This document shows, piece by piece, positions 33,660 through 41,530 of a stretch of DNA of 64,000 nt (its first letter is position 1; the number at the start of each line of letters is the position of its first letter). Made by a program: the position numbers and the translations under genes. The stretch comes from CAYXDO01 sp964463485. Its GTDB lineage: Bacteria; Myxococcota; Kuafuiibacteriia; Kuafuiibacteriales; Kuafuiibacteriaceae. The DNA lies in contig CAYXDO010000019.1 of the NCBI GenBank assembly GCA_964463485.1, forward strand, positions 37,054-101,053. The letters run 5' to 3'. The notes under the pieces were generated by a model, which saw only the letters and a program-made list of their open reading frames with translations, had not been told where the DNA came from and did no database searches.

Positions 33660-34139
33660 CTAGCCGAGCTCCTGAGAGATCAACTGTTGGAGAAGCGAGT
33701 CAGCGACGCCGGACTTCCATCGCCAGCGGTCGCCTTCGAAGGGCGTGGACTCTCCGAACACGGAGTCCTCACCGCTCGCGACGCCGAGGACGAAGACACA
33801 CGCGCCGGCTTCTCCGAGGGCCTGGAGCTTCGGAAGCAACTCACCCAACGAGCTCCCATCCGCGAACAGCACGGCGAGCGGCCGCTCCGTCTGCGTGTGG
33901 CGGAGCGAGCGCAGGAGCTCGATCGCCGTCGCGTGAGGGCTAGGCGCCTGACCTCGGCTCGTAGAAGCCAAGAGAGCCTGATCGAGCTCGTCGTCGAACC
34001 GCTTGACCGTGCGGCCGTTGGCGGCGATCGCCACGCGGGCGCCTCGGGCTTCCAGAGCACCCAGGAATTGGTCGACGAGTCCTCGGCTTTGCGCGGGCAA
34101 CCCATGGAGACCAAAAACGCAGTCCACCGGCGTACTCAC
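33660..34139 (-). CDS. Unknown protein with alpha/beta (VWA-like) pattern
   Basis: A 159-residue protein starting at GTG (34137-34139), which overlaps the stop of the upstream 69-residue gene by 4 bp. Alternating strands and helices (VDCVFGLHGLP, ARVAIAANGRTVKRFD, RPLAVLFADGSSLGELL, ACVFVLGVASGED) resemble a von Willebrand A-like Rossmann fold, but no MIDAS DxSxS motif is present. The upstream coupling to the ankyrin gene suggests a common process. Function is unknown. Confidence 0.65.
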   Translation of the reverse strand: MSTPVDCVFGLHGLPAQSRGLVDQFLGALEARGARVAIAANGRTVKRFDDELDQALLASTSRGQAPSPHATAIELLRSLRHTQTERPLAVLFADGSSLGELLPKLQALGEAGACVFVLGVASGEDSVFGESTPFEGDRWRWKSGVADSLLQQLISQELG

Positions 34140-34345
34140 TTCGAGCCTTTCCTCTTGCGCGGAGCGCTCGCCGGCTTGGCTGTCGATGCACCCTCCACCG
34201 GAATCTTTCCCGCCAGGCCCTTGGCGCTCTCCGCCAACACCTCGCGGAGGCTCTCTTTGCGCTCCTTCGTGTCCTGGTCGTCACCTGAGTCTGGCGCGAG
34301 CGGGTCGTCCGGAATCTCCTCGAGGTCGATACGCTTCAGACTCAT
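34136..34345 (-). CDS. Small charged protein of unknown function
   Basis: A 69-residue protein, acidic in its first half (LEEIPDDPLAPDSGDDQD) and basic at the C-terminus (PRKRKGSK). It sits between the ankyrin gene (10-bp gap) and the unknown 159-residue gene (4-bp overlap), which is the main evidence that it is translated. No known fold. Confidence 0.55.
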   Translation of the reverse strand: MSLKRIDLEEIPDDPLAPDSGDDQDTKERKESLREVLAESAKGLAGKIPVEGASTAKPASAPRKRKGSK

Positions 34346-34355
34346 AAGCCACTCG

Positions 34356-34844
34356 TCAGCGACCCAGCTTCGCTTCGATCATGGCGGCGATCTCTCGTCG
34401 CTTGCGTTTTCTCGCCATCTCGAGCGGTGTCTCCCCTTCATGCGACTCGAGGTCGAGCCTCGCGCCCGCGTCGATGATTACTTTGGCGACGTCGATGTTG
34501 TTCTGCCAAATCGAGTCGTGGAGGGCGGTGTACCCGTTGTTGGGGCCTTGCTTGTCGATGTCTACGCCAAATTGGATGAGGAGCCGACTCGGCTCGGCGT
34601 GACCAGCGTACGCAGCGGCGTGAAGCGCCGTCGCTTTCATCCCCGGATCGAGCACGGCTACACTGGCGCCCGCTTCGAGCAACATCTTGGTGATCTGAGT
34701 ATGGCCCTTGTACGCAGCCATGATGAGCGGATAGTCTCCGCCGCCGTCTGGTGCGTCGAGGCTGACGCCTTGTTTGATCAACGCGGCCACCGCTGCTTCG
34801 TCGTTCCGCTTCACGGCAGCCATGAGGTCTTGGGGTCGAGTCAT
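34356..34844 (-). CDS. Ankyrin-repeat protein
   Basis: A 162-residue cytosolic protein made of about four ankyrin repeats, with recognisable units DYPLIMAAYKGHTQITKMLL, ATALHAAAYAGHAEPSRLL, YTALHDSIWQNNIDVAKVII and GETPLEMARKRKRREIAAMI. Ankyrin repeats bind protein partners. No enzymatic domain is attached. It is in the unidirectional minus-strand run between the CxxCH protein (51-bp gap) and two small unknown genes. Confidence 0.88.
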   Translation of the reverse strand: MTRPQDLMAAVKRNDEAAVAALIKQGVSLDAPDGGGDYPLIMAAYKGHTQITKMLLEAGASVAVLDPGMKATALHAAAYAGHAEPSRLLIQFGVDIDKQGPNNGYTALHDSIWQNNIDVAKVIIDAGARLDLESHEGETPLEMARKRKRREIAAMIEAKLGR

Positions 34845-34895
34845 GGAAGGGACTCTATTCGAAGTCGGCCTCGGGCGGGGCGACTTTGTGGGGGC

Positions 34896-35717
34896 TCATT
34901 GGCGACGACGAAGGACGAGTATGGCGAGCGAGATCAGGGCGCCGAGCAGTCCGGGCGGACCAATCGATTGGCAGCTCTCGGAGGTGGGCTCTGATGGGGA
35001 TCCGAGGTCGACGCGAAGGGTGGTGACCCCGTCGCCCTCGAAGCTGGTGACTTCGGCGCCTTCGGCAGCGCGTCCCCTTCCGTCTACGGCGGAGACATAC
35101 GTGGTGAGAATGCCCAGATCGTCGGCCGGTGCGGTCCAGAAGAACGAGTATGCGGTCTGCCCGTTGCGCCACGTCAGGGTCGACATGTCGAAGGCATCAC
35201 CGAGCACGACTGAGCAATCGGCCTCCACCATCGAGCCGCCCCTTCGCGGCGAGGAGCATGCGCCGCAAGGCTCCGAGACGCTGCTCACCTTTGGCTCGAC
35301 GGGACAGAATGAGCCCGCCGGGCGACCTTCGCGGTCGAGGATCTCGAGGGCGAAGGACGAGATATCACACGGTTCGTCCTCGTGACTCTCACACCCTCCC
35401 ATCGGAGTCAGTGAGTTGGCCTCGAACGCGACCTCGACCTCGTACACTCGCCCGGGCGCGTACCCACGGGTGAACAGAGCGGCCGGCTCTCCCTCGAGGA
35501 GCGCACTCAGGCGGAGCCCCTCTCGCCCGACGGGTCCGTCGACGTGGCACGACCCACACTCGAGGCCATGTTGGCGCGGAGATCCGGTGAAGAAGAGCCC
35601 TCCTCCTCCGCCGGAAGTCTCCGCTGAGGGATCACGGGCAAAGACAGTCCCGTCGGAGTATCCCCAGGCCGTACTCTGTTGAAGGAGTAATGACAATGCG
35701 AAGGCCGTTCCCCGCAT
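34896..35717 (-). CDS. CxxCH-containing protein with MYXO-CTERM-like tail
   Basis: A 273-residue exported protein. The N-terminal signal is MRGTAFALSLLLQQSTAWG. A single heme-type motif CGSCH is at residues 54-58. The central part (LFTRGYAPGRVYEVEVAFEA ... SFALEILDREGRPAGSF) resembles a Reeler-like beta-sandwich. The C-terminus is a Cys followed by a hydrophobic segment (PPGLLGALISLAILVL) and RRRQ, the layout of MYXO-CTERM sorting tails that are processed for surface display in Myxococcota. It follows the CX4CH lipoprotein gene by 1 bp and is part of the MopE-type operon. Confidence 0.85.
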   Translation of the reverse strand: MRGTAFALSLLLQQSTAWGYSDGTVFARDPSAETSGGGGGLFFTGSPRQHGLECGSCHVDGPVGREGLRLSALLEGEPAALFTRGYAPGRVYEVEVAFEANSLTPMGGCESHEDEPCDISSFALEILDREGRPAGSFCPVEPKVSSVSEPCGACSSPRRGGSMVEADCSVVLGDAFDMSTLTWRNGQTAYSFFWTAPADDLGILTTYVSAVDGRGRAAEGAEVTSFEGDGVTTLRVDLGSPSEPTSESCQSIGPPGLLGALISLAILVLRRRQ

Positions 35718-35718
35718 G

Positions 35719-36276
35719 TTACGACCCCCCTAGCACCCGAGCGCAGTCGAGCGGGCGTGGCTGGCACTTTGGATGATGTCCATCTGCTGCGACTCTCCAA
35801 GGGAGTCGGCAGTCAAGAGGGGGCTCCTTGGCCTCCCCCACCTGGTGCAACTCACCCGAGAGCCAGGCCCTGAAACACGAGGCCTCGACGTCCTCGGCCC
35901 CGAACATGTAGTTCCCTTCGTGAAAGAGGCTCCGAGCCGTACTCAGCGTCGCTGGCTTGGTGATGAGCTGAGAGCTCTCGACAGGGTCCGCAGAGAAGGA
36001 CGCCGTGCGATAAAAATTCGAGCAGACCTCTCTATCGGTCAAAGGATCGCCAATACTCTCAGCGCCGAGCTCGCGACGCTTGGACATCGAATACACGAAG
36101 AGCGCCCTGCCGGGGTCTCCGTGACAGCCGGAAAAAGCACACTCGCGATCGAGGATGGGTTGGATCTCGCACTCGAAGAAGCCGGGATCGAGGCCGGAGA
36201 CGTCCACTCTCGGTGGCTCCGAGCCGTCACACGCAGCCAGCGACAGACCGAACGCCAACGAGGCCCAACGACTCAC
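35719..36276 (-). CDS. Lipoprotein with CX4CH (atypical heme/metal) motif
   Basis: A 185-residue lipoprotein starting at GTG (36274-36276), overlapping the stop of the MopE-type gene by 4 bp. The signal ends in LSLAAC (Cys16). The segment CEIQPILDREC (36-46), followed by AFSGCHGD, resembles the N-terminal block of planctomycete-type cytochromes (PILxxxCxxCHG) but has CX4CH (Cys46, Cys51, His52) instead of CxxCH. A role in electron transfer or metal binding is plausible. Further Cys residues lie at the C-terminus. Confidence 0.8.
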   Translation of the reverse strand: MSRWASLAFGLSLAACDGSEPPRVDVSGLDPGFFECEIQPILDRECAFSGCHGDPGRALFVYSMSKRRELGAESIGDPLTDREVCSNFYRTASFSADPVESSQLITKPATLSTARSLFHEGNYMFGAEDVEASCFRAWLSGELHQVGEAKEPPLDCRLPWRVAADGHHPKCQPRPLDCARVLGGS

Positions 36277-37454
36277 CGCCGTCTCCGCGCGAGAGAAAAA
36301 GCCAAACCCACCAACAGCACGAAGGCGTTGGTCTCACCCCCAGACGTGCACGAAAACGGTTTCTCCTCGACCTTCTCCTTCAACACACGACCTCGGGCCG
36401 CCTCGAATCGGGGATCGGTCGCCGAGCCTTCACAGGCGGGCGTTCCGGGCGTGGCGTCGGCGCCATCACAGTCTTGGTCTCGCCCGTCTCCGCAGATCTC
36501 GACCGCGCCAGGATGGGTTGCCGCGTCCTCATCGTTGCAGTCCGAACCACCCGCCTCAACGCTCGGAAATCCGTCCCCGTCCCCGTCCCCGCTTTCCGCG
36601 CTGCACGACAGATCGCGGCCGTCGCAATTCTGATCGATCGTGTCTCCGCAGGTCTCGGCTGCGTCCGGGTGAATCGCGGCTTGCTCGTCGTTGCAGTCGT
36701 CGCCGCCGAGGTCGATGCGACCGTGCCCGTCTCGATCCGCGTCGGACACCGGAGTCGCGCAGACGGCGTCCTGACCGTCACAGTCTTGATCGCGCCCGTC
36801 TCCACAGGTCTCCGTCGCGTCTGGGTGCGCCGCGCGGTCGAAGTCGTCGCAGTCATCCCCGCCCATGGCCGAATTTCGAAAGCCGTCTCCGTCGGCGTCC
36901 TCGACACAAGGAGGGTCACCGTCCGCGCAGTCCTGGTCGACTCCGTCCCCGCACAGCTCGAGCGCGTGGGGATGGACGTTGGCGGCGTGGTCGTCGCAGT
37001 CCGTGCCTTGGGGTCGCGCGCCGTACCCATCGAGATCTTCATCGGCGACACAAGCGGCGTCTCCGCCGAGGCAGTCATTGTCGAGGCCGTCACAAGCCAC
37101 CTCGGGCGCTCCGGGATGGATGGCTCGGTCGTGATCGTCGCAATCGTCTCCACCGGCAGAGGCTGCGCGATACCCATCCGCGTCGTCATCGGTCCCCGGA
37201 CAGGGTGCGTCCGCGCCGTCGCAATCCTGGTCGACTCCGTCACCACACGCATCGGCGGCTCCTGGATGAATCGAAGCGTCCTCGTCGTCGCAGTCATCTC
37301 GCGGGCAGACCGCTCCGGTTCGCCCGTACACGTACCCGTCGTCATCGTGATCGTTGAGCAAGTAGCAGAAGTCCGGAACACCCGCAGCCACGGTGGCCGA
37401 CGAAGAGAGTATCCAGCCGAGCGCGACCCAGCGAAAGACGCGCGAAGCGCTCAC
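36273..37454 (-). CDS. MopE-type metal-binding repeat protein with MYXO-CTERM-like tail (second copy)
   Basis: A 393-residue exported protein. The GTG at 37452-37454 is preferred because AGGAGGA precedes it by 5 nt and it overlaps the stop of the upstream MopE-type gene (GTGA). The signal is WVALGWILSSSATVAAG. Six repeats of about 45 residues contain DDCDD...IHPGA...CGDGVDQDCDG, the Asp-rich motif of MopE/thrombospondin-type calcium or copper-binding proteins. The C-terminus has Cys, a hydrophobic segment (NAFVLLVGLAFSLA) and RRRR, a MYXO-CTERM-like tail. It probably sits on the cell surface and binds divalent metal. Confidence 0.88.
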   Translation of the reverse strand: MSASRVFRWVALGWILSSSATVAAGVPDFCYLLNDHDDDGYVYGRTGAVCPRDDCDDEDASIHPGAADACGDGVDQDCDGADAPCPGTDDDADGYRAASAGGDDCDDHDRAIHPGAPEVACDGLDNDCLGGDAACVADEDLDGYGARPQGTDCDDHAANVHPHALELCGDGVDQDCADGDPPCVEDADGDGFRNSAMGGDDCDDFDRAAHPDATETCGDGRDQDCDGQDAVCATPVSDADRDGHGRIDLGGDDCNDEQAAIHPDAAETCGDTIDQNCDGRDLSCSAESGDGDGDGFPSVEAGGSDCNDEDAATHPGAVEICGDGRDQDCDGADATPGTPACEGSATDPRFEAARGRVLKEKVEEKPFSCTSGGETNAFVLLVGLAFSLARRRR

Positions 37455-38968
37455 CGCGTCCTCCTCGAAGCCAGCCATGCCAGGAGTAGGAGTCCGACGA
37501 GTCCGGCGTCGGCGCGACTCGAACGACAACTGGACGGAACGTTCACGAAGTCCAGAGTACGTGTTGGACCCGGAAGGTCGACGCAACCCTCGTCGGCGGT
37601 GCCGTCGCAGTCATCGTCCAACTGATTGCCGCAGGCGTCCTGGACGCTCGGGTTGATGCGGCTGTCGAGGTCGTTGCAGTCTCCGTCTCCCTCCGCGGCG
37701 CTCATGAATCCATCACCGTCGCGGTCGGGGCCGCTTTGGCAAGGTGGGTCGGGCCGCCCGTCGCAGTTCGAATCGATGCCGTCGCAGGGCGCCTCCGGAG
37801 CACCCGCGTACACACTATCATCGGAGTCGTCGCAGTCGTCTCCCCCGACGTTCGACGCGAGGTGTCCGTCATGGTCCACATCCACGGTGGCGCAATCGGC
37901 GTCCGCTCCGGAGCAATCTTGGTCGACTTCATCACCGCACTCATCGAGGGCTCCGGGACGAATGCGACTATCCAAATCATCGCAGTCCGGACCGCTCACC
38001 GAGACGTCGTCGTACCCATCACGGTCTCGGTCCCGAACGCAGGCGGGATCTCCGGCCGAACAGTCTTGATCGACCAGGTCGCCGCATCGGTCGAAGACGC
38101 CTGGGCGAATCGAGGGGTCTGTGTCGTTGCAGTCACCCTCCTGGACGGCGACGCCATCGCCGTCGCGATCTCCGGTGCAATCGAACCCATCACAATCGGA
38201 GTCTCGTTGATCTCCGCACGAATCGGTCGCGCCCGGATAGACCGAGGCGTCCCCTTCGTCGCAGTCGGCGGGCGCGCTAAAGCCGTCTCCGTCGGGGTCG
38301 GTGGGTGCGCCGCCGCATTGATCGGCGCCGCTGCAGTCTTCGTCGACGGAGTTGCAGGGAGTCTCGGTCGCGCCGGGATGAGTTTGAGGGTTGTTGTCGT
38401 TGCAGTCCGCTGGTGTCTGATGGCCATCCTGATCGGCGTCCGCGCCAGCAGTACACTGTTCATTCGAGCTGTTGCAGTCCTCGTCGGTGGTGTTGCCGCA
38501 GATCTCACAGGCTCCTGGAAACCGACTACGATTGTAGTCATTGCAATCGTTCTGCCAGTAAAAGGACTGTGGATCCGAGGCCGGGCACTGCCCATTGTTT
38601 TGGCAGGGTCGTGGGCGGCAGTATTGGACCGTCGGGTCGCAGCGGCAGAAGGCGAGGTCGCCCTTCCGGTGGCAGCGCTCCGGGTGCAGGTTGCAGTCGC
38701 TGCATTTGCAGTAGTCAGAGTCTTTGAGCGTTCCGTCTTTGTCTGAGTCACAAGCGTGACTTCCAACTTTGCCGCTCGGCGCGGTAATCACGTCGGGGAA
38801 TTGGCCGCAGTCTTGGGCGAAAGCGCGCGGCGCGGTCGCCCCGAGGGAGAGCGCCAAACTCGTCAGGGACAACAGCGACCCGCCGACGCCTCGCCGATTT
38901 GACGCGCTTGGATGCGGTCCCGACGGGCCGGTGGCCCGCCGCGGCTTCGACCCGTCGCTTCGCGTCAT
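37451..38968 (-). CDS. MopE-type metal-binding repeat protein with MYXO-CTERM-like tail (first copy)
   Basis: A 505-residue exported protein. The start is uncertain: ATG 38968 is used here; ATG 39004 is possible. The signal peptide hydrophobic core is LLSLTSLALSLGATAPRAFA. A Cys-rich N-terminal part (CKCSDCNLHPERC, CRCDPTVQYC) is followed by about seven MopE-type repeats (CDDxDxxIRPGAxDxCGDxxDQDC). The tail is Cys, hydrophobic LVGLLLLAWLA and SRRTR. It is the first gene of a coupled operon that goes on to a second MopE-type protein and two heme-motif-like proteins. It probably binds calcium or copper at the surface. Confidence 0.85.
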   Translation of the reverse strand: MTRSDGSKPRRATGPSGPHPSASNRRGVGGSLLSLTSLALSLGATAPRAFAQDCGQFPDVITAPSGKVGSHACDSDKDGTLKDSDYCKCSDCNLHPERCHRKGDLAFCRCDPTVQYCRPRPCQNNGQCPASDPQSFYWQNDCNDYNRSRFPGACEICGNTTDEDCNSSNEQCTAGADADQDGHQTPADCNDNNPQTHPGATETPCNSVDEDCSGADQCGGAPTDPDGDGFSAPADCDEGDASVYPGATDSCGDQRDSDCDGFDCTGDRDGDGVAVQEGDCNDTDPSIRPGVFDRCGDLVDQDCSAGDPACVRDRDRDGYDDVSVSGPDCDDLDSRIRPGALDECGDEVDQDCSGADADCATVDVDHDGHLASNVGGDDCDDSDDSVYAGAPEAPCDGIDSNCDGRPDPPCQSGPDRDGDGFMSAAEGDGDCNDLDSRINPSVQDACGNQLDDDCDGTADEGCVDLPGPTRTLDFVNVPSSCRSSRADAGLVGLLLLAWLASRRTR

Positions 38969-39004
38969 GCGGACAAGACACCCGAGTCCGTGAGCGTGCG
39001 ACAT

Positions 39005-39038
39005 CCGCCGATCGGTCGACCCCGCCGATCGGTCGACC
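39005..39038. repeat. Perfect 17-bp tandem duplication in divergent promoter region
   Basis: The 17-bp unit CCGCCGATCGGTCGACC occurs twice (39005-39021 and 39022-39038). Each copy contains the palindromes GATC and GGTCGACC. It lies in the 140-bp interval between the MopE-type gene (start at 38968 or 39004) and DUF4266 (start 39109), where a regulator could bind two adjacent sites. Confidence 0.8.
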
Positions 39039-39108
39039 GGTCAAACCTCGCGCAAGACTTTCGCTCCACGAAAACCGCATCCAACGACGGACGGATGGTC
39101 GAGCCTCG

Positions 39109-39345
39109 ATGCGGGAGGCGAGCCTGAGCTTCGTGCCGCGGGCGTTCTTCTGTCTCTGTTTCGCACTCTCGTCGTCAGGAGGGTGTGCGGTCGTCAGACC
39201 TTGGGAGCGGAGCGCTTTGGCCGACCCCTGCATGGCCGTCGTGACGGACCCCGAAGAGGCAAAGTTGGAGCAGCACCTGTTTGCGTATCGCGAAGGTAGT
39301 GCGGGAGGGTACGGCGATACGGGTGGCGGTTGTGGCTGCAACTGA
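39109..39345 (+). CDS. DUF4266-family small lipoprotein
   Basis: A 78-residue protein. The signal is VPRAFFCLCFALSSSGGC with lipid-modified Cys26. The mature part carries the family signature VRPWERSALADPCM and ends in YREGSAGGYGDTGGGCGCN, a Gly/Cys-rich tail. Its function is unknown. The DUF3570 gene starts within the last codons of this gene, so the two are translationally coupled. The tail Cys residues may bind metal or be a modification site; this is inference. Confidence 0.85.
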   Translation: MREASLSFVPRAFFCLCFALSSSGGCAVVRPWERSALADPCMAVVTDPEEAKLEQHLFAYREGSAGGYGDTGGGCGCN

Positions 39346-40528
39346 GAAGGCCGCGGCGTTCGTTCTCTGTTCGGTGCTGGCGCTCGGCGAGGCGGTTTCG
39401 CAGGATTTGGAGGAGTCACCGGTGTCCGCGCCGTCGGGGACCCGAATCGCCTCGAAGGTCGCTGTCTACTCGGACGACGATGGGCTCACGGTCGTCACAC
39501 CGATCGTATCCGTGAAGCAGAAGATCTTCGACGCGACAGAGATCGGCGTCGAATATGACGCGGATATTCTGACCGCGGCGACCGTCGACGTGCGCACCTC
39601 CGCGACGGGCAAGTTCAAGGAAGTTCGCCACGGGGTCGCCGTGTCGGGGACTCAGCGAGTGGGCTCTTGGGACACGGATTTGTCGGCTTCCGCCGCCTAC
39701 AGTCACGAGGCCGACTACCGGAGCATCACGTTGGGCGGTGGGTTCTCGTCGGAGCTCATCGAAAAAAACCTGACGGTCGGCGCGGGCTACTCGTTCGTCG
39801 ACAATGAGGTCGGTCGATCAGGGACTCCTTTCGACAACTTCTCGGACTCGTCACACATCCATGCCGCCTCGGTTTCGATCACTCAGATCGTTTCGAAGCG
39901 GAGCTTCGTGCAGCTGTCCGGATCGCTGATTGGCAGCTTTGGGTACCAGGCGAGTGTGTATCGTTTCGTACCGATCTTTCTCGCCGGGACGGTCGACCCT
40001 TCGACGATCGGCGAGGCCAGTCTCCTTGACGGAACGGCGCGACCCGTCATGCGGCCTGCGGAGCGCCTTCCGGGTCGGCGGTTCCGCGGTGCGGGGGTCG
40101 CGCGAATCAATCAGCAATTCGATTCGGGGACGACGCTGGCCGCCGACTATCGACTCTACGGGGACGACTGGGGCGTCACCAGCCACACGGTGAGTTTGGC
40201 GGCATACCAACACTTGCCGCTGGGGCTCACACTCAGGCTGCGCAATCGCCTGTATCTGCAGAACCCCGCGGACTTCGTCGCGCCCGTCACGATGGTGGAC
40301 TCGTTGGGAGCGTTACCCGAATATTACACGACGGACCGGGAGCTCGGTGATTTCTGGTACGACCTCGCCGGATTGAAGCTCACGCTGGAGCTCGCCAGGG
40401 GTTCGCTGTTCGAGCGTGCGACTTTCGACTTGGGGCTCGACATGCAGTACACGCGGTACGCGAGCTTTCCGTACTTGGCCGAACGAACCGCTTGGATCTG
40501 GGGCGGAGGGATGAGCTTCGAGTTATGA
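39332..40528 (+). CDS. DUF3570-family outer-membrane beta-barrel protein
   Basis: A 398-residue protein. The start is uncertain; GTG 39332 is chosen because it follows GGGTGGCGG and gives the signal KAAAFVLCSVLALGEAVS. The mature sequence alternates polar and hydrophobic residues in strand repeats (DLSASAAYSHEADYRSITLG, LTVGAGYSFVDNEV, TTLAADYRLYGDDWG, LRLRNRLYLQNP), typical of a beta-barrel. It ends in SFEL, with an aromatic residue before the end. It overlaps DUF4266 upstream and overlaps the apbE start (ATGA) downstream, so it is the second gene of a coupled four-gene operon. Confidence 0.85.
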   Translation: MAATEKAAAFVLCSVLALGEAVSQDLEESPVSAPSGTRIASKVAVYSDDDGLTVVTPIVSVKQKIFDATEIGVEYDADILTAATVDVRTSATGKFKEVRHGVAVSGTQRVGSWDTDLSASAAYSHEADYRSITLGGGFSSELIEKNLTVGAGYSFVDNEVGRSGTPFDNFSDSSHIHAASVSITQIVSKRSFVQLSGSLIGSFGYQASVYRFVPIFLAGTVDPSTIGEASLLDGTARPVMRPAERLPGRRFRGAGVARINQQFDSGTTLAADYRLYGDDWGVTSHTVSLAAYQHLPLGLTLRLRNRLYLQNPADFVAPVTMVDSLGALPEYYTTDRELGDFWYDLAGLKLTLELARGSLFERATFDLGLDMQYTRYASFPYLAERTAWIWGGGMSFEL

Positions 40529-41517
40529 GTATATTGCTTTTGTTCGTTGCCGCCGTCCCGACCATCGTCGAGCGGCACGCCGCGATCATGGGTACCGAGC
40601 TCGTGGTTCGCGTCGTGCTGCAGAAGGACTCGGACCAGAGAGCTGCGGAGACCGCGATCGACGAGGTCGAGGTGGAGCTGCGACGGCTCGAGGCTCTTCT
40701 CAGCGAGTGGAAGCCTGAGAGTGTGTTCGGTCGACTGAACGCGAAGCCCACGGAACCTGTGGAGATGCCGGCGGAGGCGTTTTCGCTGCTCGAACGGTCG
40801 CTCGAGTGGTCGCGCAGATCCGAGGGTGCCTTCGACCCGACCTTCGCCTCCTTGTGGGGGCTTTGGAGGTTCGATCCAGACGATGCAGGCCGAATTCCGA
40901 CCCCGGCGGAGGCCAAAGCGCGTGCCTCGTTGATCGATTATCGGGCGGTGACGCTCGATCGAGAGAAGCGGACCGTTCGCATGAAACCGAGGATGAAGCT
41001 CGGGCTCGGCGGGATCGCGAAGGGGTACGCGGTCGATCGGGTGGTAGAGCTTTTGCGGAGACGGTCGTTCGAGAATTTCTTCGTGAAGCTCGGGGGTGAG
41101 TTGTACTTGTCCGGTCGGCGAGGGGATCGTCCGTGGATCGCCGGCATTCAGGACCCACGCAATCGCGAATCGTACTTTGCGACTCTGGCCCTCGAGAACA
41201 GCGCCTTCACGACGAGCGGGGATTACGAGCGATTCCTGATCAAGGACGGCGTGAGATATCACCACATCATCGATCCGAGCACGGGCTACCCGGCACGTAA
41301 GAGTCGTGCCGTGACGATCGTGGCGCCGAGGGCCGAAGACGCCGACGCACTTTCCACGTCGGTCTTCGTACTCGGACCGGAAAAGGGTATGGCGTTGGTC
41401 AAGTCGATTCCGGGTGTCGAAGCCGTGATCGTCGACAGCGCCGGGAAGGTTTCGGTGAGTCCAGGGCTGGAAGGTAAGCTAAGTTTGAAACCGCTCTCGG
41501 CGTATGAAGGTCCGTGA
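40525..41517 (+). CDS. apbE: FAD:protein FMN transferase (ApbE family)
   Basis: A 330-residue exported enzyme that attaches FMN to Thr/Ser of target proteins using FAD and Mg2+ or Ca2+. The N-terminal signal is MSILLLFVAAVPT. Family motifs present are RHAAIMGTELVVRV, GGIAKGYAVDRVVELL, FFVKLGGELYLSGRR, TSGDYERF and YHHIIDPSTGYPA, which form the FAD- and metal-binding sites. The start ATG overlaps the stop of DUF3570. No obvious FMN-binding-domain substrate is encoded in this window, so the flavinylated partner may be elsewhere or may be one of its coupled neighbours. Confidence 0.93.
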   Translation: MSILLLFVAAVPTIVERHAAIMGTELVVRVVLQKDSDQRAAETAIDEVEVELRRLEALLSEWKPESVFGRLNAKPTEPVEMPAEAFSLLERSLEWSRRSEGAFDPTFASLWGLWRFDPDDAGRIPTPAEAKARASLIDYRAVTLDREKRTVRMKPRMKLGLGGIAKGYAVDRVVELLRRRSFENFFVKLGGELYLSGRRGDRPWIAGIQDPRNRESYFATLALENSAFTTSGDYERFLIKDGVRYHHIIDPSTGYPARKSRAVTIVAPRAEDADALSTSVFVLGPEKGMALVKSIPGVEAVIVDSAGKVSVSPGLEGKLSLKPLSAYEGP

Positions 41518-41530
41518 GGGAGCTCGAGTC

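Noticed and set aside
33660..34139. VWA protein partner for other genes
   Set aside because: The fold pattern looks alpha/beta but no DxSxS metal site was found, so it is described as unknown.
33456..34994. A 512-codon plus-strand frame opposite the ankyrin and small unknown genes
   Set aside because: The minus-strand reading has an ankyrin protein and coupled genes with recognisable folds; the plus frame shows no domain and biased Arg/Ser content.
36155..37625. Long plus-strand frames opposite the second MopE-type gene
   Set aside because: They are the complement of repeated Asp codons (GAC/GAT), which read as Arg/Val/Ser repeats. The minus strand clearly encodes MopE-type repeats.
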